Shown: in pieces, positions 48,901-59,880 of the stretch | Layout of the letters: each line of letters opens with the position of its first letter | Position numbering within the stretch: position 1 is the stretch's first letter | Assembly: GCA_030549335.1 (NCBI GenBank) | Contig: CM060191.1 | Span: 3,601,001-3,665,000 of the forward strand | DNA from: Pontederia crassipes | Taxonomy: Eukaryota; Streptophyta; Magnoliopsida; Commelinales; Pontederiaceae | Reading direction: 5' to 3' | Length of the DNA: 64,000 bases | Position numbers and translations under genes: made by a program | Notes under the pieces: generated by a model | Told to the model about the DNA's origin: nothing | Databases searched by the model: none | What the model saw: only the letters and a program-made list of their open reading frames with translations

Positions 48901-51900
48901 GAAAGTTGTCGACCTCTGTGCGCTGTTTGTGTATATTTGCGATTCACCTTCTCCCGTTTGCGATGAAGCATTTCATTTGCTCTAATTGTCTGCCCTTCAA
49001 CCTGCATATCATTTTAAAATAGAATAAGCCATGGACACGTATAAGCAAAGGCCATAACATTTCGGATGGGGCCAATTCTAAAAATGACTTATTAAGAAAT
49101 TTAATTTCTTTTCCTGGGGGTTCTGTAGTACACTAACATCAAATGATTAATGGAAATAGTGTTTTACCCTTTCTTTTTGCTCCTTTTCTCTCTCCGGATC
49201 AATGTCAGTAATACAATTTTTCACCTTGTATACTTTCTTGTGGCGTGAATCAACAAGAGCAGTCAATAATCGATGAGACTTTGACGACAAGGAAGATGGC
49301 ATAAACCTCATCTTTCGTAAAAGCCTCCCTTGAGATTGCAAAATTCCCTTCATTAACATGAATGGAAAAGCCCTTTAGCTCATCAGTTTCGTTCACCGAA
49401 ATGATAAAATCATAATTTAAAAACAATTTCTGCACCTTTCCATGCCGAAGAAAAAGATGACTTTGATCATGTTGTGCATCATGCACAGATATGTCAAGAA
49501 CTTCATTTCCAATTAATAACTGTGAAGTGCCATCTTTCCATCTTACAATTCGTGCATTGCTTTCATACTGCAAATGAAAAGAGAGCTTTAGCGACTCATG
49601 GAAGAAACTCCAGTCACTAGACTAACAAATTATCCGCAGCCTCAAGTTCACAGTGTCCAATTCAGAAGCTAGGAACGGAAAGGAAGTATTGCAGTTGTCT
49701 ATTCAGTGAATAGCCAAAAAGATCTATAGAGAGAAAACCAGAAAAGGATCATGAATAGGTATCAAATTGTTACGACTTCGTAGACAGATACTATAAGCTG
49801 CACAGGTATGGGTACTAATTTACTTTAAATGGCCTACACTGAAAAGGAAATGGCAAGAATATTTAATTGTAGTCCTGTCAAGGGTAAAACAGGTATGCCA
49901 TTGGGCAAATAGACAGTGAGAGTACTTATTTCTCATATAAGAATTTCTTGTCAAGAATAAAGGCGTGGTTCAGTGGCCTGAATTTTTTAATCAAGTTGCT
50001 CTCAGTTCGATTCTCACCAGTGAAAATTATATACTGATTTATTTCATATTAGTCTTCCTTGCACTAAACTATGGGCCTCCCTTTGTATCTGCAAAAAAAA
50101 AGTTCGCCCACCACAAGCAATTGTAAACTGTCTCTAGAATTTATGGTCATCCTCTCAGTTGTATTAACATAGAATTGGTGTCCACTTTACGAAAATAATG
50201 ATACTCATTATAGCAATCAAAATGCTTTCTGGTCCAAGCTAGAGGACAAAAAATACCAGAGAATTTTGTTACTAATGCTATAGGTTGCTTAACTTTGTTG
50301 TTGTTCTTTCTTTTTTGAGAGGGTCCTGGTTAGGCAGTTAATAAGATATTCTGCTTCTCTTTTAATACTATCTGTTCTTTATTATATCTTCGTAAGGATC
50401 TAAAAGGCTCACCATCCTATTGACCATTTATTTTGCGGCTGTGAAGTGCCGAAAAACATCTGGCACATGTCAGAATGTCATTGGATTGATTTTAGTTCCC
50501 TTTTAGGAGATAATTAAGATTTGGGGGATGGAACTAGTCATTACAAACATGTCTCGAGAAGGCGGCATGCCGTTCCTTTCGCCCACTTATGGTCCATTTG
50601 GAGTCAGCGTAACAACTATATCTTTATTGATGAAAGACCATGTTGAGAATATTATCTCATTAGCACAATCCATGGATGTGATGTTTATATTGTGATGACT
50701 CATTCGATCAAAAAATATTGTAATGACTTATAGCGCATCGCACTTTCTTGGTCCTCACCTCAATAATGTTGGATGTGACAGACTTGGTAATCTCCTTTAC
50801 CCCCTCAAAAAACTAAAACAAACTAAAGACTCACCATCTTGTAAAAGTAAATATCTTCTGTATTCTGCTCCAGGAGAGTTTTTTCGAAAGCATACAAGAG
50901 AAATTCCTCAACTGAAACTGATTTTTACCTTGCTCTTAGGATCCATAAGAATGATATAATATGAGAGCTGTTAGCTTGATATTTCCTCCAAAAGTTTGAA
51001 ACTTTACTTATCCTTTAAAACTTTGCATGTGTGACTTCTTAACCTTGTTTAGAGCCAACGGAAAAGATAAAATTCAACAACACAAAGGAGCAGGCAAGAT
51101 ATTGGTGCAACATATTTCAGCAACCAAGATATGAATTGAGACAGAAATGATAAGAAATTGATGCAATGGGATAAGAAAAGCCCGAAACCTTTGGTAGGCC
51201 TAGATTTGATATTTCAATGTTCTTATAAACATGTTTGCTTACTTTCCCTCAAGAAAAAATGTTTGCTTACAGATATTGTGCCATCACGATTCTTGACAGT
51301 TCTCCAGCGTACAATATTGTCCTCTAAGCGAATGCGTTTCCTGGTTCCAGATTCATCTGTCACAAACACATCTTCTTCTACATATGTCTTGGGATCAAAA
51401 GGTTTTGGTTCAATTCCCATGATGTTAGACACTTTAATGATGTTCATCTGTAATGACATATCAACTATTAGTCAAATTAATAACAGAAAGTTCTGAAACT
51501 GAAGAATACATAAATGAAATGAACAAATCACTTGCAATAACCAATGCAATGTGACTAATATCACATGAATATTTCTTTTTACCTGAAAACATAAGATCAC
51601 AGTTCACATGCAAACTATTTGATCTATAGTTATTGTTGGAAAAATCCGATATCTTATTATCCATAATAATTCCGTCAAAAGAAATTTATCCATAACAGAA
51701 GTTAGGTGAAAGTGAAAATAATATATTGTATCAATTTTAAAAGTGAAAGAGTTGAGTTATTCATTCCATCTTACAGAATTTGGACAGTTGAGATTGCAAT
51801 AAATAAAATTGAGAAAATGGATGAAGTTGCATAATATACTTAGTAGAAAAATGGGTGTAAAGTACTTGTTATGGATGGCCTCATTGGCCTTGCACAGTAA

Positions 51901-54900
51901 AGCTTATTTCAACTTTCTGGAGTCCAGTATATCATCCAGAAAAGATATGTGAAATCCAATTGGATCAGAAACTCAAGAGGATGACATGTCAGGAACTTAC
52001 TCTATCAGGTTGACCTGGCCGAGAGTGCAGTGGGATCTCCAATTCTAGTGGTGGTCCTACAGGCTTCTCTTTTCGTTTCTCTTCAATATTATCATCTTCA
52101 GAAATATACTGTGCATCTTCATCTGGCACTATATCTTCCGGCCTCAAATCTTTCTCCGAGTCTGCTTCGTCTTCCATTGGAGACTTCTGACAGAAGATAA
52201 CCAGTCAAAAATTAGAAAACTGGAAAAGAGATACCAACAAAGACAAAAAAAAACCAAATAATCTAAAACATCACATGATCAAATAGTTATTCATGACATC
52301 AGTTCAATGTGTGCCTTTGTAGGCACTCCAAAGTAGTGCAATATAAAGAAAATATTATCTTGAGAATTTAAATTTTCAAAAAAGAAAATCACTTGCACTA
52401 GCAACAACAACAACAACAACAACAAAGCCTTATCCCACTAGGTGGGGTCGGCTAGCAAGATGCACATTTTCGGCATGCGAAGCCAACATCTTTGAAGGCT
52501 TTTCTTCGAGCCCAGAGCAAGGTACAATCATACCTACATGGCTATATTGCAGTATGCTGATGATACATTATTTTTTATAGAAGGATCGATCACGGCGGCA
52601 AGGAGGCTTGCAATGCTCATTAACATCTTTGGTGATTTCTCCGGGCTCCAAATAAATCACTCCAAATCATTCTTTCATCCCTTTCGGCATGATGGATGGA
52701 GAGGCCCGAAGATGCTCAATGGAACTCAAGACAGCCATCTGTTCACTTCCCATCACATATTTGGCCTACCACTCACCGATGGTCGGCTACTCTCTCGAGA
52801 TTGGAATACAGCGGTTGATAGAGTAGAAAGAAGGCTTGAAGGATGGTGTCCATGACTATTATCACATGGAGGAAGGCTGACCCTGGTGCGGTTAGTCCTA
52901 TCGTCCATCCCTATTTATTATATGTCAGTTTTCTAGATGCCTCAAGGTGTCATCCAACGGATTGATTCACTTCGTCGAGACTTCTTTTGGAAAAACAAAG
53001 GTACTACAGGCAGAGGGATGCATTTAGTGGCCTGGTAAAAAATATGTCGACCAACGTCAAGAGGATCAGGGATTCAAGATCTTCGGACAATGAACGTTGC
53101 TTTAATGACAAAGTGGGTGGCTCAGATAATGGGGTTGAGGCAAGATATTTGGCTATCAGTTATTACTGCATGTTATGGCAGAATGCTTTTATGGGAACGG
53201 AGGCAGGAAATTACCCAAGGGGCTTCAGCATTTTGGAGAAGCATTTAACAGTTATGCCACAAGTTAGACTATTCTTTGAGGCAACACTAGAAGACGGAAA
53301 GGATTTTTGATTTTGGATGGATCCTTGGCCATCCGGGGAATCACTATCAATCTCTCTTCCAAGGCTTTATGTGATAGCTGAGGATAAACAGGCAATAGTC
53401 GCTCAATATTGGTCAGGCAACTTCCTCAACGACGGTGTATGGACCCCACGATTAGCGGCCCACCTGTTTGATAACCGGCTTGAGGATCTTCTTGCACTAA
53501 TGGAGCGTCTCCAGGGACATAGGATCAATGACACAAGGGAAGACTATTGGATTTGGAGATTTAGCAGTTTATAAAACTCTGGATCTAGAGACCTCCACCA
53601 TAGATGAAGAGCTGAAAAGAGACTGTCAGCTCCTTTGGGGCATTAAAGTTCCTGTGTATTCGGGTATTTGCATGGCTATTGAGGCGAAACAGGCTTCCTA
53701 CTCAAAAGTACAAAATAAAATGGGCCACAAGAATAAACACCGCTTGTGCCTTTTGCGATGACAACATGGAGGATATCGATCACCTTTTCTTCAACTGCCC
53801 AATAGCACGAAGGACATGACGGTATTTTGGATGTGATTAGCTAGATGGAGCTCTGTGATTGCATTATGTCGATCATTTAGACAAGGCGGACATGGTAACA
53901 ATTTACACGTATATGTATCAAAAAGATAACGAGTCAGAACAATTGCGGTTTTATGGGTGATATGACGACAACGCAATGATTGCATTTTCAAGGGAGAAAA
54001 GTGTTATGTTGATAACATTCTAATAGCAGCTAGAAACTTGGCGAGTGAGTGGGCGAGATTCTAAGATATGTTGTAATAGATACAAGCTTTTATAATGAAT
54101 AAAAATTGGATGTGAGCACCTAGGTCACATCCTTTATCTTCTCAAAAAAGAATAAGAAAACCACTTAGTCATCCATTATTAGATGATTGAATCAAATCAA
54201 CACAATTAGGCAATAAATTGAAGGCTAATTTAAACAAATATCATATTAAACATATAAATAAATAAATTCTCATATTTGAACTTGCTGTCAATCATGTTGA
54301 AAAACAAAGGGAATTATAATATGTTATGTCTCACATGTATATCTTGTTCAACTTCATCTTGAGCACCATAACCAATAGCATCGTCTTCATCTGAATCTCC
54401 AAAGACACCACGGACAACTTCATCATCCTGTTGTTCATCTACTGATCTGTTAAGAAATTGGACAGCAGTCAGCAGGTGCCTTGCATATCTCATAAAACAT
54501 TGAAGAACAAAGTAGCAATATCATGCAGACCAAACACTACAAATGTGAACCTGAGAAAACTCTATAACAGTGCAAGGAACATGCTGAAGTTTCTCTTATG
54601 TCATGCACTTGAATATCAGATATGGACTAGAGTTGATGACGCATTCATATTCCCTGTGTGTGTGTGCAGACACATTAAAATACATGTGAAATTCAAATAT
54701 TCCTTGACTTCTCAATAAGCATATACTACTTGGAATAGAACAATATTGCATGTTTTGCAAATGCTAGTCATCTTAGCAAAAGTTAACCTTGTTTTTCTTT
54801 GTTGATCTGACTCGGCATAATTGTCTTCATCCTCATGATCAGCATAATTGTTATCTTCAGACTCCTCTGACTCACTAGCCACGACTTCTCTTCTCCTGCT

Positions 54901-56795
54901 TGTCACAACCCTTTGCCCATATTCCTCCTCTTCACTTTCAACATCTTTAGGCTCACTATCAATTTTTTGATCACTTATTTCTCTTTCAGGAGAACTCTGA
55001 ACTCTCTCACCCTCGCTCTCTCCCTGATCTGCATCAACATTATGTGCTTCAGCTTCACTTTCAACTTCAACTTCTCCATGGCCCTCAATCTCACCTTCAC
55101 CTTCACCATCATTTTCAGCTTCCCCTTCTCCTTCTTCCTGATGAAAAAAATAATGTCATCAATCATAACAAAAGTACAACTAAATAGTCACAGAAAGTAA
55201 TTGAAATGCGGCAGAACGTTCAAGATGAACATTGATTATTGTAAGTGTTCCACTTTTAAATTAGAGGAACATTACAGTGAAACTGCATTTGAAAAGAGAT
55301 GATAGACAATAACATGCAACTTGAAGAACATGAATAGTTTCATATGCTATGCGCATCAGACGGCTCAAATTGTACAATAAACACATAAGCATTCTCCATT
55401 GCTTTTGGCATCATATGAACGGAAAAGTGCTTTCTTTTAAAGAAGTAACTGGTTCAGACCCTGTCCCTTTCTTACCAGATTCATTGTCAAAACAATGCTA
55501 ATGGCACAGTGATTATACAAACTAGACAGACAAATAACTTCAAAATCTTTTGTATCAATGGATGAGTTAGAAATCATAGGAAAATTCCTGCCAGTCAGAA
55601 TGTGCAGAAGATCCATCCATAATTTTTTTTGAAACGGGAAAGGACGACTAGCAAGATGGTAGTATTCCGATACATCCATAATGTTGTTCCTCTGCATTTC
55701 TTATATCATCTGGCAACCCACTTTTTATCAATCTAATGATACCATAATTTTATTCCTCTGCATTTCTTGCATCATCTGACAACCCACTTTTTATCAATCT
55801 AATGATACCTGAATTATTTTTTCTGGCATAACCTCAGTAAAATAGTGTTGGGATCAATCTCTGTCGAATCTCATGAACATGGATCAACGAATGGAATGGC
55901 GTCGTATGATCCATGTAGCCGACCCCACCTAGTGGGATAAGGTTTTGTTGTTGTTGTTGTTGTTGCATAACCTCAGTAAAATAGTGTTGGGATCAATCTC
56001 TTTCTCTTGCATTGACATATTACAGTTTTTCTTTAGAATTGACATATGTATAGTTATAACCATCATTAGACTTAATCCCAATATTTCGGAGAGGCAGTAC
56101 TACAATATATCTCCAATTGAAATACAGACTTCATAAATAAGGAAAAAACTAAATTGCACAGAAATATGTCTCTTTAGCTTTGGTCTCAAGAGAAATTTTA
56201 TTTTAGTGGTATCTCTATTTCATTAGGAAAAGAACTTATTAGTAATTATATTGTTCCCTCCATCTAACAGAGATCATAACTCATTTCTTATCGTCATCAT
56301 TACCCACAATTACATTTTCTGAATTTTAAGTAGGAAAAATTATGGAAAATTTTCTTTTCCACCAATATCTATACCGGGGCTCAATAAAAAAGATCTCCTT
56401 TAAAAAAATGTAAATTCTTCTGAATGTTGACATATAAAATGGTGATAGTGAGAAATTTGTTTCAGCTTGTTTTTATGTTTTACCGACAGTTCAGCAGTCA
56501 CGAATTAAAAATTTCAATGAAACCAAAATTCATCAAAAAAACCTATTATTCAGCAAATCGGCTTAGCACAAATAAAAAAGGAATCCCAACTTTCTTTTTT
56601 CCCTGCGTAACAACTGGGAACAGAAAATGTTACCGATTGGGCGTCGGAGTGAGTCGCAGCGGCCTCGCGCTCTGAGTTCACCTCATCATCCTCATCCTCC
56701 TCATCTTCCTCCTCCTCATCCTCCGACTGGTCCCCGAAGAGGTTCTGCATCATCTTGTTCCTCGTCTCGTCCCCCACATCCCTCTCTCCTGCCAT
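45939..56795 (-). CDS. VIP4: LEO1 homologue VIP4, PAF1 complex subunit
   Basis: VIP4/LEO1 is part of the PAF1 complex that travels with RNA polymerase II and supports histone H2B ubiquitination and H3K4/K36 methylation; in Arabidopsis it is needed for FLC expression and flowering time. Exons on the minus strand: 56795-56634, 55137-54788, 54446-54335, 52186-52001, 51447-51271, 49567-49436, 49347-49168, 49001-48870, 47578-47465, 47311-47108, 46073-45939. All introns are GT-AG; the product is 627 aa. Residues 1-208 are highly acidic, from [16 protein letters not shown] onward. The Leo1 core lies at about 255-435 ([87 protein letters not shown]). The C terminus has acidic and Lys/Arg-rich tracts. 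Introns hold five SINE pieces and two LINEs. Confidence 0.94.
46749..46927 (+). mobile_element. SINE copy 7, full length, in VIP4 intron 10
   Basis: Starts AAACTCCGCCTATG and ends with TTG repeats, opposite in strand to VIP4. It closely matches the family consensus, but I could not see a convincing target duplication in the flanks. Confidence 0.87.
47714..47930 (-). mobile_element. SINE copy 8, full length, in VIP4 intron 8
   Basis: The longest copy (217 bp), with the block CGCTCTATTAGTAACCGC that shorter copies lack. A perfect 19-bp duplication, TTACTCAAAAAAGGAAATA, lies at 47695-47713 and 47931-47949. Confidence 0.92.
48287..48448. repeat. 63-bp tandem repeat, about 2.5 units, in VIP4 intron 8
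   Basis: AATGTTTTTTTCTTATTTTG starts at 48287 and 48350, and a copy one T shorter at 48413, each 63 bases apart. The first two units are nearly identical, so the expansion is recent. Confidence 0.9.
48735..48786 (-). mobile_element. SINE copy 9, internal fragment without tail
   Basis: About 52 bases matching the middle of the SINE (ATATTCGTTGATCCATGTTC, AAGATTCGAC) with neither the 5' end nor the TTG tail. A 10-base repeat, AAATTAGAAA, lies on both sides (48725-48734, 48787-48796). It could be an unusual insertion or the remnant of a deletion. Confidence 0.65.
50417..50824 (+). mobile_element. LINE 3' fragment in VIP4 intron 5
   Basis: The plus strand encodes the end of a plant L1-type ORF2: [16 protein letters not shown] resembles the zinc-binding zf-RVT module, followed in another frame by [16 protein letters not shown], a common plant LINE ending. 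The 3' end is A-rich. AAAGGCTCACCATC (50403-50416) and AAAGACTCACCATC (50825-50838) form a 14-bp target duplication with one mismatch. Insertion is 5'-truncated and antisense to VIP4. Confidence 0.8.
52395..54153 (+). mobile_element. 5'-truncated LINE (RT end and zf-RVT) in VIP4 intron 3
   Basis: A non-LTR retrotransposon fragment antisense to VIP4. The RT catalytic box is present as [13 protein letters not shown] at 52550-52580, with [10 protein letters not shown] and RRLEGWCP downstream; the zinc module appears as CAFC then DHLFFNCP near 53750-53800. Frames are broken by shifts and stops. The end is A-rich after a stem-forming GTGAGCACCTAGGTCAC. AAGAAAATCACTT (52382-52394) and AAGAAAACCACTT (54154-54166) form a 13-bp target duplication with one mismatch. 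A SINE scrap lies at the 5' end inside the duplication. Confidence 0.85.
52405..52451 (-). mobile_element. SINE copy 10, 47-bp insert at the LINE 5' end
   Basis: TTG tail plus hairpin core only, opposite in strand to the LINE. A 7-base repeat, CTAGCAA, flanks it (52398-52404, 52452-52458). It is either a small insertion into the LINE or part of a chimeric insertion. Confidence 0.8.
55687..55818. repeat. 66-bp tandem duplication in VIP4 intron 1
   Basis: Two adjacent units at 55687 and 55753 share CAACCCACTTTTTATCAATC and differ by a few substitutions. They lie just before the SINE at 55863. Confidence 0.87.
55863..55964 (+). mobile_element. SINE copy 11, truncated, with 37-bp direct repeat
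   Basis: The SINE begins at GTCGAATCTCATG and ends in TTG repeats. The host sequence 55826-55862 is repeated exactly at 55965-56001, a 37-bp duplication, about twice the length seen at the other copies. It lies in VIP4 intron 1, opposite in strand to the gene. Confidence 0.9.
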
Positions 56796-58086
56796 TTCAG
56801 CCTCCTACTCGATCGACGACTAGATTCGCTTAGATTCCTCGCGGTCGGGCTTCAAAACCTCTTCGCCTGCGCTGCCTGCTTTCTCTCTCGACCTCGTGGC
56901 TTTAAACCATAAATTCGAGGTCGGGACGAGGGTAGAAGGGACATTGAGCGAGGAATGGGTTCCACTATGGGCCCCGCCCGCAACTGTGGCTTCTCTAATT
57001 GGACCAATTGGGCCTCTTAATGACGGGCCGTTTGTGTTACCTTGTGAAGACCTTTGAGCTGCGGGGTTACTGATGTCAGTAAAAAGATAAATTAACATTT
57101 GATAAATGTAAATCCACATAAGACTTGCTATTATATAATTAAAAAACAGTTGAAAAGCATGAAGAAATAGATTAATATGATTTTTCTATTCGATCATCAG
57201 GTTTAAAAAAGTCGTCCACTATTTTTAATTTTTTTAAAAAAAATCATATACATAAATAAAGAACTGACCTCATTTTGTAGCTGGTTTTCAGTTCCACAAT
57301 TAGACATAAAAATTAATTTTTCAAAAGAAAATTAAGTTCAGTAAGAACAGTATTTAATTAACAAGGGAGAGAGAGAGAGATTGAGAACAAGATAGTCTTG
57401 GAAACTCGTTTAACTAGCTACATTACCAGCGTAAGATTGCTTTTATCATCCATGGGATATAAGCTGGAATAATTAAAGCAACGATAAGAATCGGTAGTGC
57501 AAGTCGTTCCAAACATACCTAATTCTCAGAGAAGATAAGAATCATCTGATAGACTGCTTAAAGCTGCCTGCGCTCCTCCTGTTCATGAAGTGATGCCTGC
57601 CAGAACAAAGAAAAGCATCATTGTTAATCCATGAGATCAAGGCAATCTTGGCTGAATGTAAAGTACTTCCTCATCAGGCTCTGCTGCTGCTTCACTTGTC
57701 ACTTCTGCAAAGCAAAGCAAAGTAGGCCAAATCAAACAACAGTTCAATACGATGCCAAATCATCCTAAAAGGATCATTACATGATTCTTCAGCAAAAGAT
57801 GCTTCATCCATATTTAAGAAAGAAATGTGTGCAGGTTGCAATCACGTTCCATCAGAACCGGTAGTTCCTGACTAACAAGATTACTTTAGTTGTTTTAAAG
57901 GGAGAGGACAAAAACAGTAATCAAGAGGAATGCAGATATTGACCAGTTTGGAAAATCCCAGATACATTCAACTAATTTTGGCTTCCACAAACTTAACCTA
58001 GAATTGTTAGCTTACATGTTAAGCCTTTTAACTAAATTTTACAAAATTCAAGAGAAAAAATACAGTCCTTCTTCAGTACTTCCTAC
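56796..58086. promoter_or_regulatory. VIP4 upstream region
   Basis: The first 300 bases upstream of the VIP4 ATG are GC-richer and open on the minus strand, probably 5' UTR and core promoter. Beyond about 57120 the DNA is AT-rich and runs into the 3' side of the 14-3-3 relic. No start site could be fixed. Confidence 0.4.
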
Positions 58087-58941
58087 CTCAGAAAATTCTG
58101 GACTCCAACGTGTAAGATTATCCATCATCAACCCAATGACCAAATCACTGTCCTTGTAGTATGACTCTTCACTCAAAGAACCAGCAAGAAAACTATTCCT
58201 CTGGTGAATTGAAATAGATGACAGCAAAACTCCACCAGAAAATTAATCCCTCACGTACTTCTCAGGAAAATTCACGATATCATAATAGAAAACCGAGAAG
58301 TTCAATGCAACGCCGAAATATGTAAGAGAAGTAATATGGATTAAGTGCATAACTACTTAACTCGATAATCCTTCATAGATAGCTCAGCAAAATTTTTCCC
58401 TTCTTGTTCAGTCTTAAACTCTGCATTGTTACACAAAGTAACAAGCAAATACAGCTAGTTCAACAAGTAAAAACCAAAGAATTAGGTTTCAACCAGCATT
58501 CAGATAGATGGAAGCCAATTATTAACAAAAACTCATTTCAAATGTACAGGAAAAGCAAACGATATATTAGAACAAATACAGATCATGATGCATTTTCAAT
58601 CTGATTAGCACAACCCAGTATCAACTAAATCAGTTTAACGACTAATTTTCAGAGAGCTCATGTAATCTTACTCAAAATATAATGTTTGACACCAATTTTT
58701 TTTTTAATATGAGATCGAGAGAAAAGCAGTTTACAAAGTTATGACAGTCAATTGCCAAAGGTTCAAATTTAAGCTGTGGTGGCTGGACTTACTGGAAAAG
58801 CAGATATCTATCCTTATGCGCGAGAGAAAAAGGAAGGAAATCGAGCGACGGGAAGCACTCATCGTCGTAGCGCCAGGTTTGCTCGGCGAGCTTGGCGGCA
58901 TAGACAAGGCTCTCCCGGTCGTCTTCGTCGTCCGCCGGCAT
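58087..58941 (-). pseudogene. GF14: Degenerate 14-3-3 (GF14) relic
   Basis: Three exon-like pieces on the minus strand match consecutive parts of 14-3-3 phosphopeptide-binding adaptors. 58941-58858 encodes an N terminus (LVYAAKLAEQTWRYDDE, compare the usual VYxAKLAEQAERYDEM). About 58421-58355 encodes EFKTEQEGKNFAELSMKDYR (usual AEFKTGxERKEAAExT). 58200-58087 encodes SLSEESYYKDSDLVIGLMMD and DNLTRW (usual [23 protein letters not shown]), with intact acceptor and donor. The long central helices, including the phosphate-binding Arg and Lys, are missing after the first piece, and the next frame stops quickly. I read this as a pseudogene; a strongly diverged short gene is less likely. Confidence 0.72.
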
Positions 58942-59234
58942 TCTCGTCTTACGCCTTTGCCGGTCGTCGTGCGCGGGGCACGAGAGCAAGAAGAGGAATG
59001 CAAGGAAAAAATCACGGAGTGAAACAAAAAGAGTGGGTCTATTTATAACAATAAATAAATGATATGATGGTTACAAGCATCAATTAAACTAACTGCTTAG
59101 ATATAGATAATATATTAGCCTAATTCGAGATCTAATCCATATCAACATTAGTTTAACCAAATTTGGTTGGCATAACTAAATGTTTTATCGTTGAAATTGT
59201 CAATTTGAGAGTGTTCTTTTCTTTTGTTGTCACC

Positions 59235-59880
59235 GGGCTGTTTGGATGAAGAATATTTTTTAAGAAATAATAAATTTTATTCAAAAGAATATAAATATTC
59301 TTCTTGTATTCTTATTCTTTTCTCCGTTTGATTTAAGAGGGATAAATTTTAAAAATATAATATTTTATAATTAAAATATTTTATTATAAATACTTAACTT
59401 ATGTTTTATAGTCGATCCCAAGCCCGGATAAAGGAGGAGGGTTGTGTTAGGTCCCGACAGCCAACGTAAAATTCTGTCGAATCTTATGAACATGGATCAA
59501 CGAATTGGTTACTAATAGAGCGGAATGGCGTCGTATGATCCATGTAGCCGACCCCACCTAGTGGGATAAGGCTTTGTTGTTGTTATTGTTTGTATAAATA
59601 CTTAACATTTATTATTATAATAATATAATGATATATGGTTACATTATAAAAAATAAAAGAAATAATTAAAAGGATGAAAAAGGAGAGAATAAGTTTATTC
59701 CATCATTTTGATGAAATACAAATGTTGTGTTTTCGTGGGTTATAATGGTGATATTTAGAATTTCAAGGTGGTTTTGGCAAAAATAATGTTTGACCAACTT
59801 ATTCTTATTCCGCTGATGTTTAGTAATATTCCATCGAATAAGTAACTATTTCACCATATAACCTTCATCCAAACGGCCCC
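59235..59880. mobile_element. MITE-like DNA element split by a SINE
   Basis: The left end GGGCTGTTTGGATGAAG (59235-59251) and right end CTTCATCCAAACGGCCC (59863-59879) are inverted copies with one mismatch. Between them is AT-rich non-coding DNA into which SINE copy 12 has inserted. Without that SINE the element is about 440 bp. I could not identify a target duplication, so the superfamily is unassigned. Confidence 0.65.
59399..59592 (+). mobile_element. SINE copy 12, full length, nested in the MITE-like element
   Basis: Starts at the 5' end typical of the family (TTATGTTTTATAG, slightly decayed) and ends in an interrupted TTG tail. TATAAATACTTAAC is duplicated at 59385-59398 and 59593-59606 (14 bp, perfect). 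Confidence 0.9.

Noticed and set aside
52538-53574. Open frames that could be taken for host genes within VIP4 intron 3
   Set aside because: The YADD box, zinc module, A-rich end and flanking duplication show a LINE remnant.
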